A stretch of 5,636 bases of DNA, from NCBI GenBank assembly GCA_937980285.1, contig CALJQI010000292.1:1-5636 (forward strand). The letters are read 5' to 3'. Shown here one piece after another: positions 1 through 5,636 of the stretch. Every line of letters begins with the position of its first letter. The first letter of the stretch is position 1. Origin of the DNA: an uncultured Gammaproteobacteria bacterium (GTDB lineage: Bacteria > Pseudomonadota > Gammaproteobacteria > GCA-001735895). The translations under genes were made by a program, and so were the position numbers. The notes below the pieces were generated by a model. It was given only the letters and a program-made list of their open reading frames with translations. It was not told where the DNA came from and did no database searches.

Positions 1-470
1 TCGATCTCACCGCCGGCTGGGGTGCTGACAGCCTGACCCTGGCCTGCCACGGTCAGCGGGTCACGCTGCTGGAGCAAAACGAACTGCTGTTTGCCATTCT
101 CGAATACTCCCTGCAACGCCTGGCGATGGAACCTGCGGGCAGCGACTGCGCCGCCCGCATGCAGCTCGAGCACATGGAGGCCGGTGAATACCTGCGCCGG
201 CTCGACGATGCCCGCGGATTCGATTGCATCTATCTCGATCCGATGTTTCCGCTACACAAATCCAGCGCCAAGCCTGCCAAGGAAATGCAGATTCTGCAGG
301 CCCTGACCGCTAACGTGGACATCGAACCATGCTTTGAACTGGCGCTGCAAAAAGCGCGCAAGCGGGTGGTGGTCAAGCGGCCGGCAAAGGCCGACAGGCT
401 GACGGCATTAAAACCCGATATCGTCTATCGCGAAAAGACGATTCGATTCGACGTCTACCTGACCGCGTAA
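1..470 (+). CDS. rsmJ: RsmJ, 16S rRNA guanine-N2 methyltransferase (5'-truncated by window edge)
   Basis: This is the C-terminal 155 residues of a SAM-dependent methyltransferase. The reading frame starts at base 3 and the stop is TAA at 468-470. By family knowledge RsmJ (YhiQ) methylates the exocyclic N2 of G1516 in 16S rRNA in the cytoplasm. Visible landmarks are the SAM-binding motif I (DLTAGWGADSL, at the very start of the fragment), the acidic end of strand 2 (LLEQN), the catalytic-type motif YLDPMFP that is highly characteristic of this family, KRVVVKRP, and the C-terminal FDVYL strand. The E. coli protein is about 250 aa, so roughly 95 N-terminal residues lie outside the window. It is the only plus-strand gene here and converges on yajQ with 88 bp between the stop codons. 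Identification is firm from the motif set; the missing 5' end is a window effect, not gene decay. Confidence 0.93.
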   Translation, partial: DLTAGWGADSLTLACHGQRVTLLEQNELLFAILEYSLQRLAMEPAGSDCAARMQLEHMEAGEYLRRLDDARGFDCIYLDPMFPLHKSSAKPAKEMQILQALTANVDIEPCFELALQKARKRVVVKRPAKADRLTALKPDIVYREKTIRFDVYLTA

Positions 471-558
471 GCGGCTAAACGGGAACCCCGAAACGGCAAC
501 CGCGCTGCAAGCCCCGATTTGGTGACAGACCTGGTTGTCGAAATGACGCCTGTAGCAA
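471..558. other. Convergent intergenic region rsmJ/yajQ without a clear terminator
   Basis: This 88-bp spacer lies between the stop codons of two convergent genes. I looked for a bidirectional terminator. There is a small CGGG-AAC-CCCG hairpin at about 480-490 and a weak AT-rich imperfect palindrome at about 556-576 that overlaps the yajQ stop. Neither forms a long GC stem followed by a T-tract on either strand. Termination may be Rho-dependent or rely on weak structure. No small ORF is supported. Confidence 0.5.
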
Positions 559-1041
559 TTAATCGCGAAAATTATTGAACTGTAGCGGAATACCGAGGCC
601 CGCTTCACGCAACTTCTGCATGACCTGCTGCAAGTCATCGCGTTTCTTGCCGGTAACCCGCAGTTGCTCACCCTGGATGGCAGCCTGAACCTTGAGTTTG
701 CTGTCCTTGATCAGCTTGACCATCTTGCGCGCAAGGTCCTTGTCCAGTCCTTCCCTGACGGTGACCGGCTGGCGCGCGCGCCTGTTCATTTCGACGACCT
801 CGCCGAACTCCAGGCAATCGACGTCGATACCGCGCCGGGACATCTTTTCTTTCAAAATCGGCGCCATCTGGTTCAGCTGGAATTCCGATTCGGCTTCCAG
901 GCTCAACTGGTTACCCGAGGCTTCGATACGGGCGTTGGAACCCTTGAAATCGTAGCGCGTCCCGATTTCCCGGTTTGCCTGGTCGAGCGCGTTACTCAGT
1001 TCGTGGTGATCAACTTCGGAAACAACATCAAATGAAGGCAT
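559..1041 (-). CDS. yajQ: YajQ-family nucleotide/cyclic-di-GMP-binding protein
   Basis: The 160-aa product closely matches the YajQ/UPF0234 family (E. coli YajQ is 163 aa). It has the invariant N-terminus MPSFDVVSEVD, the central block KLIKDSKLKVQAAIQG at residues 109-124, RVTGKKRDDLQ at 128-138, and the terminal QFNNFRD. The family is a small cytoplasmic protein of two related alpha/beta domains. Members have been reported to bind nucleotides or RNA, and in Xanthomonas and Pseudomonas to bind cyclic di-GMP and influence transcription of virulence genes. That effector role is known only for some members and is inferred here. The ATG start is supported by a GGGGAAG Shine-Dalgarno-like sequence 5 nt upstream. 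Only 13 nt separate it from the upstream Rieske-like gene, and its SD begins right after that gene's TGA, so it is probably co-transcribed. Confidence 0.95.
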   Translation of the reverse strand: MPSFDVVSEVDHHELSNALDQANREIGTRYDFKGSNARIEASGNQLSLEAESEFQLNQMAPILKEKMSRRGIDVDCLEFGEVVEMNRRARQPVTVREGLDKDLARKMVKLIKDSKLKVQAAIQGEQLRVTGKKRDDLQQVMQKLREAGLGIPLQFNNFRD

Positions 1042-1054
1042 GGCATCTTCCCCG

Positions 1055-1576
1055 TCAGGGTCTTATCGTCAGCGTTTTAAAATCGTTGCTGAAATTATAA
1101 TCGGGAACAACGAGATTCTGAAACGTCTTGTCGGAATTCAGAGCCCTGCCGGCAAAATCGTAACGCGCGCCGCCGCAGATCTCCCCGAGCTGGTCTTGCA
1201 GGACCTCGAGCGCGCAGCCGAGATCGGTGCCGAGAGCATAGCTGACGAAAATCTCAGGGTGTTTCGAACGCAATGCATTGCGCGCAAATTCGGGCTGATT
1301 GCTGCGCGACGACGCCGGATCCTGCAGTTTCCCCGATTCCTGTTTCAGCCTGGCTATGGCGCCGGCGGAGCGTCTTATCACCAGAATCGACAGGTTTTCC
1401 TGTTGCAGGATCCTGGGCTGGTCGATATCGAGCGCGCCGACAGTGAAGCGATAGCTGCTCTGAATACCGGCGGGACGCAGATCTATCGCAAAATCGGCCA
1501 GGACGTAGAGAACGGCGAATCCGAGTATTGCGGCAAAATACCTGAATAGTAGTTCGAGTGATTTTCTATTCGGCAA
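1055..1576 (-). CDS. Membrane-anchored Rieske-derived protein lacking all [2Fe-2S] ligands
   Basis: The 173-aa protein of unknown function has one N-terminal transmembrane segment (about residues 11-31) followed by a periplasmic-type domain. The domain tracks the bc1-complex Rieske subunit (PetA): ILVIRRSAGAIARL (64-77) resembles the VWVVRRTPE strand; LQDPASSRSNQPEFARN (84-100) and RSKHPEIFV (103-111) match the segment before box I; RYDFAGRA (138-145) matches the segment after box II; NLVVPDYNF (154-162) matches the C-terminal strand. At box I (canonical C-T-H-L-G-C) it has G116-T-D118-L-G-C121, and at box II (C-P-C-H-G-S) E132-I-C134-G135-G-A. All four cluster ligands are therefore replaced, while the two disulfide cysteines (121, 134) are kept. 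The Pro loop and an RR Tat motif are absent. The only plausible start is TTG, preceded by a weak AGG 7 nt upstream; the frame is open upstream to a TAG but with no ATG or GTG. It lies between cyaY and yajQ. Homology is inferred from motif order, and the function is not known. Confidence 0.75.
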   Translation of the reverse strand: MPNRKSLELLFRYFAAILGFAVLYVLADFAIDLRPAGIQSSYRFTVGALDIDQPRILQQENLSILVIRRSAGAIARLKQESGKLQDPASSRSNQPEFARNALRSKHPEIFVSYALGTDLGCALEVLQDQLGEICGGARYDFAGRALNSDKTFQNLVVPDYNFSNDFKTLTIRP

Positions 1577-1635
1577 TCTCAGGCCTGCATACGGCTGTGC
1601 TTGTGTAAATCGCTACCCGATCCGCCGCGGGCGCT
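1577..1635. other. Largest gap inside the minus-strand gene string (59 bp)
   Basis: This spacer between cyaY and the Rieske-like gene is the only one longer than 20 bp inside the gene string. I see TTTACA and TATGCA hexamers on the minus strand, but they are only 12 nt apart, too close for a sigma-70 promoter. No convincing promoter is therefore called. A GC-rich hairpin begins at its right side. Confidence 0.4.
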
Positions 1636-1652
1636 TTACCCGAGGCGGACCG
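1618..1652 (-). repeat. GC-rich inverted repeat spanning the cyaY stop codon
   Basis: The arms 1621-1631 and 1639-1649 are complementary at 10 of 11 positions around a 7-nt loop. Two more pairs (1618-1619 with 1651-1652) extend the stem after one mismatch. The cyaY TAA (1638-1636) sits in the loop. There is no T-run on the downstream (minus) side, so this is not a standard intrinsic terminator. It could attenuate or punctuate transcription, or protect the upstream mRNA 3' end. Its role is inferred from position only. Confidence 0.45.
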
Positions 1653-1956
1653 TTTCGCCGGCCTGTTCGCTGCAGTAACGGCTGAGGCAGTCGAACAATT
1701 CATCACCGCTAGCCTGCAAGCGCCAGCATTTATCGTCTTCGTCGTAATCGAAATGGTAACCGCCCGAACGCGCCGCCACCCAAATCTGGGTCAGCGGCGC
1801 CTGTTTGTTGACGATGATCTGGCTGCCATTATCAAACTCCAGGGTGAGAATACCGCCGGCGGTATCGTAATCGATATCGACGCCGCAATCGTCGATCGCT
1901 TCCTCGATCGCGACCATGGTTTCCTCGGCCAGCTGGTCGAAATCGGATTCATTCAT
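1636..1956 (-). CDS. cyaY: CyaY, bacterial frataxin
   Basis: The 106-aa protein has exactly the length of E. coli CyaY and aligns along its whole length. The N-terminal helix is rich in acidic residues (E3, D5, D7, E11, E12, E18, E19, D22, D23), followed by D27, D29 and D31; in the family these form the iron-binding acidic ridge. Then come the frataxin sheet signatures GGILTLEFDNGSQIIVN (34-50), KQAPLTQIWVA (51-61) and GGYHFDY (65-71), and the terminal EQAGETVRLG. Frataxins bind iron and modulate the cysteine desulfurase IscS during Fe-S cluster assembly in the cytoplasm. The frame stays open far upstream, but homology fixes the start at the ATG at 1956 (or the adjacent in-frame ATG at 1959, giving MMNESDF). 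A GAGG sequence lies 9 or 6 nt upstream. The start overlaps the end of msrB, which suggests translational coupling. Confidence 0.95.
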   Translation of the reverse strand: MNESDFDQLAEETMVAIEEAIDDCGVDIDYDTAGGILTLEFDNGSQIIVNKQAPLTQIWVAARSGGYHFDYDEDDKCWRLQASGDELFDCLSRYCSEQAGETVRLG

Positions 1957-2341
1957 CATCGCCGGCCTCGAAATCGAGCGACAGCGAATTGATGCAATAG
2001 CGTTTGCCGGTGGTTTCGCCAGGACCATCCTCGAAAACATGGCCGAGGTGACAACCGCAGCGGTCACACATCGCCTCGACCCGCCGCATGCCGTGGCTGC
2101 CGTCTTCCTGGTAGCGAATGACCTGCTCGGAAGCCGGCCTGTCAAAAGAAGGCCAGCCCGAGCCCGAGTCATACTTGTCGGCGGAATCGAACAATGCCTC
2201 GCCGCAGCATTTGCACAGGTATTTGCCGCTGCCGTGGTTATGGTTGTACTCGCCGCTGAACGGCGGTTCAGTGCCCTTTTCGCGGCAAACGCGATACTCC
2301 TCGGGACTGAGCTTGTTGAGCCATTTACTATCATCGTCCAT
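1949..2341 (-). CDS. msrB: MsrB, peptide methionine-R-sulfoxide reductase
   Basis: The 130-aa protein reduces the R epimer of methionine sulfoxide in proteins, usually recycled by thioredoxin. The full SelR fold is visible: LSPEEYRVCREKGTEPPFSG (11-30), two structural zinc CxxC pairs (C43/C46 in CKCC and C92/C95 in CDRC), SGWPSF (61-66), the active-site HLGHVFEDGP (98-107), and the catalytic cysteine C116 in RYCINS. The usual resolving cysteine in GCGWPSF is Ser61 here, so regeneration may use another cysteine or act directly on the sulfenic acid. The start is the ATG at 2341 with AGGAG 6 nt upstream, which excludes the longer frame beginning further upstream. There is no signal peptide, so it is cytoplasmic. 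It overlaps the upstream membrane-protein gene by 11 nt and cyaY by 8 nt, consistent with an operon. Confidence 0.95.
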   Translation of the reverse strand: MDDDSKWLNKLSPEEYRVCREKGTEPPFSGEYNHNHGSGKYLCKCCGEALFDSADKYDSGSGWPSFDRPASEQVIRYQEDGSHGMRRVEAMCDRCGCHLGHVFEDGPGETTGKRYCINSLSLDFEAGDDE

Positions 2342-2696
2342 TGTTCTCTCCTGTTGTTTGCTGATACATTTCCTTGCCGTCGACGAGGTATATCCAGCCG
2401 CGCGCAATGCGGTAAATGAGCCAGATTGTAACCACCGGCAAGACCAAATAACCAACCAGAATCCAGGTAGTCAATATACCCAGTACGGTCCACAGCAGGC
2501 CATACCAGAAAGTCGCCTTCTGCCACTGGAAATGCGAATCGAGCCAGCTGCCGCGCACATCCTCGTCCTTGATGTAATTGATGATCACGCCAACCAGCGA
2601 AGTCAGGCCTCCGGTCACGAATCCCAGCGCCTGCAGGATATAGACCAGGTAGGTGTATTTTCTGAGCTCCTGCAGCGCTGTCTGGTCAGGATTCAA
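2331..2696 (-). CDS. Small three-helix membrane protein, DUF4870-like
   Basis: This 121-aa integral inner-membrane protein has about three predicted hydrophobic helices (residues 15-40, 62-81 and 82-98). The pattern ALGFVTGGLTSLVGVIINYIK, then RGSWLDSHFQWQKATFWYGLLW, then IYRIARGW is typical of the DUF4870/COG3671 family. Its biochemical role is unknown; no catalytic residues are evident. The start is TTG at 2696, in a TTGA overlap with the ligA stop codon, and GGGAG 7 nt upstream inside the ligA end gives a well-placed ribosome binding site. No ATG lies near the N-terminus. The TTG start and coupling to ligA suggest modest, coupled translation. The C-terminal tail after W101 is hydrophilic, and the gene end overlaps msrB. 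The family assignment rests on recalled motif pattern. Confidence 0.85.
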   Translation of the reverse strand: MNPDQTALQELRKYTYLVYILQALGFVTGGLTSLVGVIINYIKDEDVRGSWLDSHFQWQKATFWYGLLWTVLGILTTWILVGYLVLPVVTIWLIYRIARGWIYLVDGKEMYQQTTGENNGR

Positions 2697-4714
2697 ACCG
2701 TTTCTCCCAGCAAGGCCTCGAATTCGGCCTGACCCAGGATATCTACCCCCAGCGCCTCGGCTTTGGCGACCTTGGAACCCGGGTTTTCGCCCGTGATCAC
2801 GCCGGTGGTCCTGGCCGAGACGCTGCCGCTGACCCTGGCGCCGCGCGCTTTCAGCAGGCTGGCAGCCTGGTCGCGGCTGTAGCCATCGAGAGTACCGCTG
2901 ATAACGTAGGTTTTCCCCGCCAGGGTCTGCTGCTGCTGCGAAGCCTCGATCGGCGGCCAGTTGATTCCGGATTCTATTAACTGGTCGACGATGGCCCTGT
3001 TGCTCTTCTGGTCGAAAAAATGCCTGATGTTTTCAGCGACGATCGGTCCCACGTCTTCCACCTGTTGCAGGGTATCGACATCGGCATTCATCACTTGATC
3101 GAGATCGCCAAAATAAGCGGCCAGCGACTCGGCGGTCGACTCGCCGACCTCGCGAATGCCTAGCGCGTAAATGAATCGCGACAGCGTGGTCTTTTTTCCC
3201 GTCTCCAGCGCCTGCAGCAGGTTGCTCGCCGATTTCTCCGCCATGCGCTCGAGGCCGGCGACCTGCTGCAGCGACAGCCGGTAGAGATCGGCCACCGAGT
3301 CGATCAGGTCCTGTTCCACCATTTGCTCGACCAGCTTGTCGCCAAGGCCCTCGATGTCCATCGCCTTTCGCGAGGCATAATGTTTAATCGCCTCCTTGCG
3401 CTGGGCGGCGCATACCAGGCCGCCGATACAGCGAAACGCGGCCTGCCCGGGTTGCTGCATTACCTCGGAGTCGCAAACCGGACAGCGAGGCGGCATTTTC
3501 GGTCTCGGCAAATCCCCCGAGCGCTGCTGCAGCACGGGACCAACCACTTCCGGTATCACGTCGCCGGCGCGCCTTACGATGACGACATCGCCGATGCGCA
3601 CATCCTTGCGCTCGATTTCATCCATATTGTGCAGGGTCGCGTTACTTACCATCACGCCGCCGACGGCAACCGGTTCGAGCCTGGCCACAGGGGTCAGCGC
3701 GCCGGTTCTGCCGACCTGGAAATCGACGTCGAGAAGCCTGGTCATTACCTCCTGGGCCGGGAACTTGTAGGCGATGGCCCAACGTGGCGCGCGCGAGACG
3801 AAACCGGCCTGGCGTTGCAGCTGCACATCGTCGAGCTTGAACACCACGCCGTCGATATCGAAAGCGAGGTCGTCGCGCTGCTGCAGGATGCGGGCGTAAT
3901 AATCCAGACAATCGTCGATCGAATCGAGCAACTCGATCTGGCGGCTGATCGGGAATCCGATGGTTCGCAGATACTGCATTTGCCGATACTGCCCGCTCGC
4001 CATTTCGGCGCCTTCGATCAAACCTATGCCGTAACTGCAAAAGGTCAACGGGCGGCTGGCGGTGATCCGCGAGTCGAGCAGCCGCAGGCTGCCGGCGGCT
4101 GCGTTGCGCGGATTGGCGAACACTTTGCCGCCGTTTTCCCGCTGGCTTTCGTTAAGCGCGGCGAAGCCGGCAAGCTCCATGTAAACCTCGCCGCGGACCT
4201 CGATGCGGGCAGGCAAATCGTCACCGATCAGGCGCAGCGGGATCGAGTCTATGGTGCGCGCATTGGCGGTTATATTTTCGCCGCTCCGTCCATCGCCCCG
4301 GGTCGCAGCGCGCCGCAGCTCACCGTCCACGTAGAGCAGGCTGACCGCCAGGCCATCGAGCTTGGGTTCGGCGCAATAGGCAAGCGGCGCCTGGTGATCG
4401 AGCTTGTCGCGTAAACGACGATCGAAGGCATGCATTTCCTCCTCGTCGAAAGCGTTGTCGAGCGACAGCATCGCGACCTCATGCTCCACCGATTCGAAAT
4501 GGCTGGCCGGTTCGGAACCGACGCGTTGCGTCGGCGAATCCGCACTCACCAGTTCGGGATACTCCTGCTCGAGCTGCTGCAGGCGCCGAAACAGGCGGTC
4601 GTAAGCCTGATCGGTAACGGATGGCGCATCGAGCACATAGTAGCTGTAATTGTGTTCGTTCAACTCCTGCCGGAGCTGCCTGGCCTCTGCCATGATGGAT
4701 TTGGGAAGCGGCAT
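2693..4714 (-). CDS. ligA: LigA, NAD+-dependent DNA ligase
   Basis: The 673-aa protein is the usual length for the family (E. coli 671) and seals nicks in replication and repair using NAD+. Domains in order are: Ia, NMN-binding (1-70, with YSYYVLDAP and TDQAYDRL); adenylation domain with the AMP-accepting lysine K118 in EPKLDG, plus motifs TRGDGRSGENIT (138-149), RGEVYM (174-179), NPRNAAAGSLR (201-211) and DGVVFKLD (288-295); the OB fold; a four-cysteine zinc finger (C411, C414, C429, C435); helix-hairpin-helix repeats (about 450-590); and a C-terminal BRCT domain (about 595-673, with SGTLDGYSR and ENPGSKVAKA). All catalytic motifs are present, so it should be active. The ATG at 4714 starts 20 nt after zipA with no strong SD; Met8 is an alternative start but also lacks one. 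Standard neighbour of zipA in gammaproteobacteria. Confidence 0.98.
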   Translation of the reverse strand: MPLPKSIMAEARQLRQELNEHNYSYYVLDAPSVTDQAYDRLFRRLQQLEQEYPELVSADSPTQRVGSEPASHFESVEHEVAMLSLDNAFDEEEMHAFDRRLRDKLDHQAPLAYCAEPKLDGLAVSLLYVDGELRRAATRGDGRSGENITANARTIDSIPLRLIGDDLPARIEVRGEVYMELAGFAALNESQRENGGKVFANPRNAAAGSLRLLDSRITASRPLTFCSYGIGLIEGAEMASGQYRQMQYLRTIGFPISRQIELLDSIDDCLDYYARILQQRDDLAFDIDGVVFKLDDVQLQRQAGFVSRAPRWAIAYKFPAQEVMTRLLDVDFQVGRTGALTPVARLEPVAVGGVMVSNATLHNMDEIERKDVRIGDVVIVRRAGDVIPEVVGPVLQQRSGDLPRPKMPPRCPVCDSEVMQQPGQAAFRCIGGLVCAAQRKEAIKHYASRKAMDIEGLGDKLVEQMVEQDLIDSVADLYRLSLQQVAGLERMAEKSASNLLQALETGKKTTLSRFIYALGIREVGESTAESLAAYFGDLDQVMNADVDTLQQVEDVGPIVAENIRHFFDQKSNRAIVDQLIESGINWPPIEASQQQQTLAGKTYVISGTLDGYSRDQAASLLKARGARVSGSVSARTTGVITGENPGSKVAKAEALGVDILGQAEFEALLGETV

Positions 4715-4734
4715 AATGTTAAGCAGCCGCGTCG

Positions 4735-5445
4735 TCAGGAAAGGCTTTCACGAACACTGGTGACATCGCTGATGGTCAGTAGCTCCTGGTTCGGCTTGTA
4801 AACCTTGACGTTCAGCATGCGCACAAGTTCGTCGACTTTCTTCAGCATCGCCTCGTAGCCGAGCCGTGGATTAGCGCAGGCATCGAGGTCGATGAAACAG
4901 TTGAGGCCCAGCGTGGTGAAATCGAGCTGCTCGAGTTCGCCGAAGTCGCCGGGAGCGCTTAGACTTGCCACCTGGAAGGCAACCTCGCCCTCCTCCCGGT
5001 ACTCGAGCAAGGCCTCGGGAGTCAATTGCAGACCGGCGTGTTCGACCGCGGCACTGGCTTCCTCGCCGGTAATCAACCTGAAATCGCCATGGCGTAAATG
5101 GTAACTGACCAGGCGGTCCTCATCCTTGCCGGCCAGGGCTGGCGGCACGAAAATTTCCGGATCGGGCAACGCAAACGGTGTTTTGCTGGCGTCGAGAGCG
5201 GGATTAATCTGGATTTCGTCGAGGTTTTCCTCGTCCTCGTTTTCCTGCAGAATCTGGTTCAGGTTATTCAGCTCGAATCGCAGTTGCTCGTCCTCGATAA
5301 AGGCCGAATCGACCTCTTCGCGAGTAAAAGTTTCCATCGCATTGCGTTTGCGCAGGCGCGTCTGGTGCTGGCCGTAAAGATAGATCGCCAGCGCCACCAG
5401 CACGGCGATGACTACCAACACCCATCTGAACGTGGTTGCGTCCAT
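4735..5445 (-). CDS. zipA: ZipA, FtsZ-binding cell division protein
   Basis: The 236-aa protein tethers FtsZ to the inner membrane in the early divisome. It has the typical N-out single anchor (TFRWVLVVIAVLVALAIYLY, residues 5-24), a basic stretch after the membrane (HQTRLRKR), a linker (about 35-105), and a C-terminal FtsZ-binding domain (about 108-236). In that domain FTTLGLNCFIDL (176-187) matches the core strand of E. coli ZipA, and the closing helix-strand segment (about 200-236) also corresponds. The linker is short and acidic (QENEDEENLDE at 67-77), not the long Pro/Gln-rich linker of the 328-aa E. coli protein. Its ATG shares one base with the smc stop (TAATG), with GGGG 7 nt upstream, so it is probably translated by coupling. 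Synteny smc-zipA-ligA supports the call strongly. Confidence 0.93.
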   Translation of the reverse strand: MDATTFRWVLVVIAVLVALAIYLYGQHQTRLRKRNAMETFTREEVDSAFIEDEQLRFELNNLNQILQENEDEENLDEIQINPALDASKTPFALPDPEIFVPPALAGKDEDRLVSYHLRHGDFRLITGEEASAAVEHAGLQLTPEALLEYREEGEVAFQVASLSAPGDFGELEQLDFTTLGLNCFIDLDACANPRLGYEAMLKKVDELVRMLNVKVYKPNQELLTISDVTSVRESLS

Positions 5446-5636
5446 TACTGAACCCCGGCAAGAACCACCGCTTCGCCGACGTCCACTGAAACCAGGCGTG
5501 ACACCCCGGGCTCGTGCATGGTGACACCATTAAGACTTTGCGCAATTTCCATGGTTATCTTGTTGTGCGTAATCATGATGAATTGTACCTGTTCCGACAT
5601 TTCCGCGACCATGCTGCAGAAGCGGCCGACGTTGGC
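5445..5636 (-). CDS. smc: Smc, chromosome segregation ATPase (C-terminal end only)
   Basis: These are the last 63 residues of SMC, with the rest beyond the window edge. The fragment begins in the D-loop region (ANVGRFC) of the C-terminal ABC-type head and contains MSEQVQFIMITHNKITME with the switch (H-loop) histidine at fragment residue 24, then GVTMHEPGVSRLVSVDV, which is the standard end of bacterial SMC. SMC forms the condensin-like complex with ScpA/ScpB that compacts and segregates chromosomes. The stop is TAA at 5447-5445, overlapping the zipA ATG by one base. The truncation is only the window boundary. The long coiled coils and Walker A/B motifs are not visible here. Confidence 0.95.
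   Translation of the reverse strand, partial: ANVGRFCSMVAEMSEQVQFIMITHNKITMEIAQSLNGVTMHEPGVSRLVSVDVGEAVVLAGVQ

Noticed and set aside
471..558. Possible bidirectional terminator between rsmJ and yajQ
   Set aside because: Only short or imperfect stems without T-tracts are present; not enough to call a terminator.
1040..1549. Plus-strand 169-codon frame opposite the Rieske-like gene
   Set aside because: The minus-strand product shows clear Rieske landmarks and a membrane anchor; the plus-strand translation shows nothing recognisable.
1957..2526. Long minus-strand frame running upstream of cyaY (296 codons open)
   Set aside because: Only the last 106 codons match frataxin. The upstream part is low-complexity Arg/Ala/Ser-rich sequence that overlaps msrB and the membrane-protein gene out of frame; it is a shadow frame, not a fusion.
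1916..2732. Overlapping plus-strand frames opposite msrB, cyaY and the membrane protein
   Set aside because: They are antisense to recognised genes, have no matching family motifs and mutually overlap; treated as shadows.
3323..4414. 363-codon plus-strand open frame opposite ligA
   Set aside because: It lies entirely antisense to ligA, whose catalytic motifs are intact. Its translation resembles no family and is explained by GC-biased codon positions.
4630..4650. Tyr26 in LigA at the position of E. coli His23 (NMN-binding domain)
   Set aside because: YYVLD at this site is common in bacterial LigA proteins, so it is not a defect.

Overview
The window looks like core chromosome of a gammaproteobacterium. 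The order smc-zipA-ligA is characteristic of that class (Pseudomonas has it too), ZipA is largely restricted to it, and the RsmJ, CyaY and YajQ homologues read like gammaproteobacterial versions. Coding density is very high and the sequence is moderately GC-rich. I see no mobile element, CRISPR array, tRNA or rRNA. The exact taxon cannot be named from this sequence.

Layout: one plus-strand gene, the 3' part of rsmJ (16S rRNA methyltransferase), runs in from the left edge and ends at 470. Everything else is on the minus strand, read from right to left: the end of smc (chromosome condensation), zipA (divisome anchor), ligA (NAD+-dependent DNA ligase), a small DUF4870-type membrane protein, msrB (methionine-R-sulfoxide reductase), cyaY (bacterial frataxin), a Rieske-derived membrane-anchored protein, and yajQ. 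Junctions are tight: 1-nt overlap smc/zipA, 20-nt gap zipA/ligA, TTGA-type overlap ligA/DUF4870, 11-nt overlap DUF4870/msrB, a short msrB/cyaY overlap, a 59-nt gap after cyaY, and 13 nt before yajQ. This suggests a long co-transcribed block. The 88 bp between the convergent rsmJ and yajQ genes show no clear intrinsic terminator.

The most unusual gene is the one at 1055-1576. Its sequence follows the bc1-complex Rieske iron-sulfur protein through several landmarks. However, all four [2Fe-2S] ligand positions are substituted (Cys to Gly, His to Asp, Cys to Glu, His to Gly), while the two cysteines of the Rieske disulfide remain. The Pro loop and the Tat twin-arginine signal are also gone. It appears to be a cluster-free Rieske paralogue, sitting next to frataxin and MsrB in the same gene string. 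Its function is unknown.
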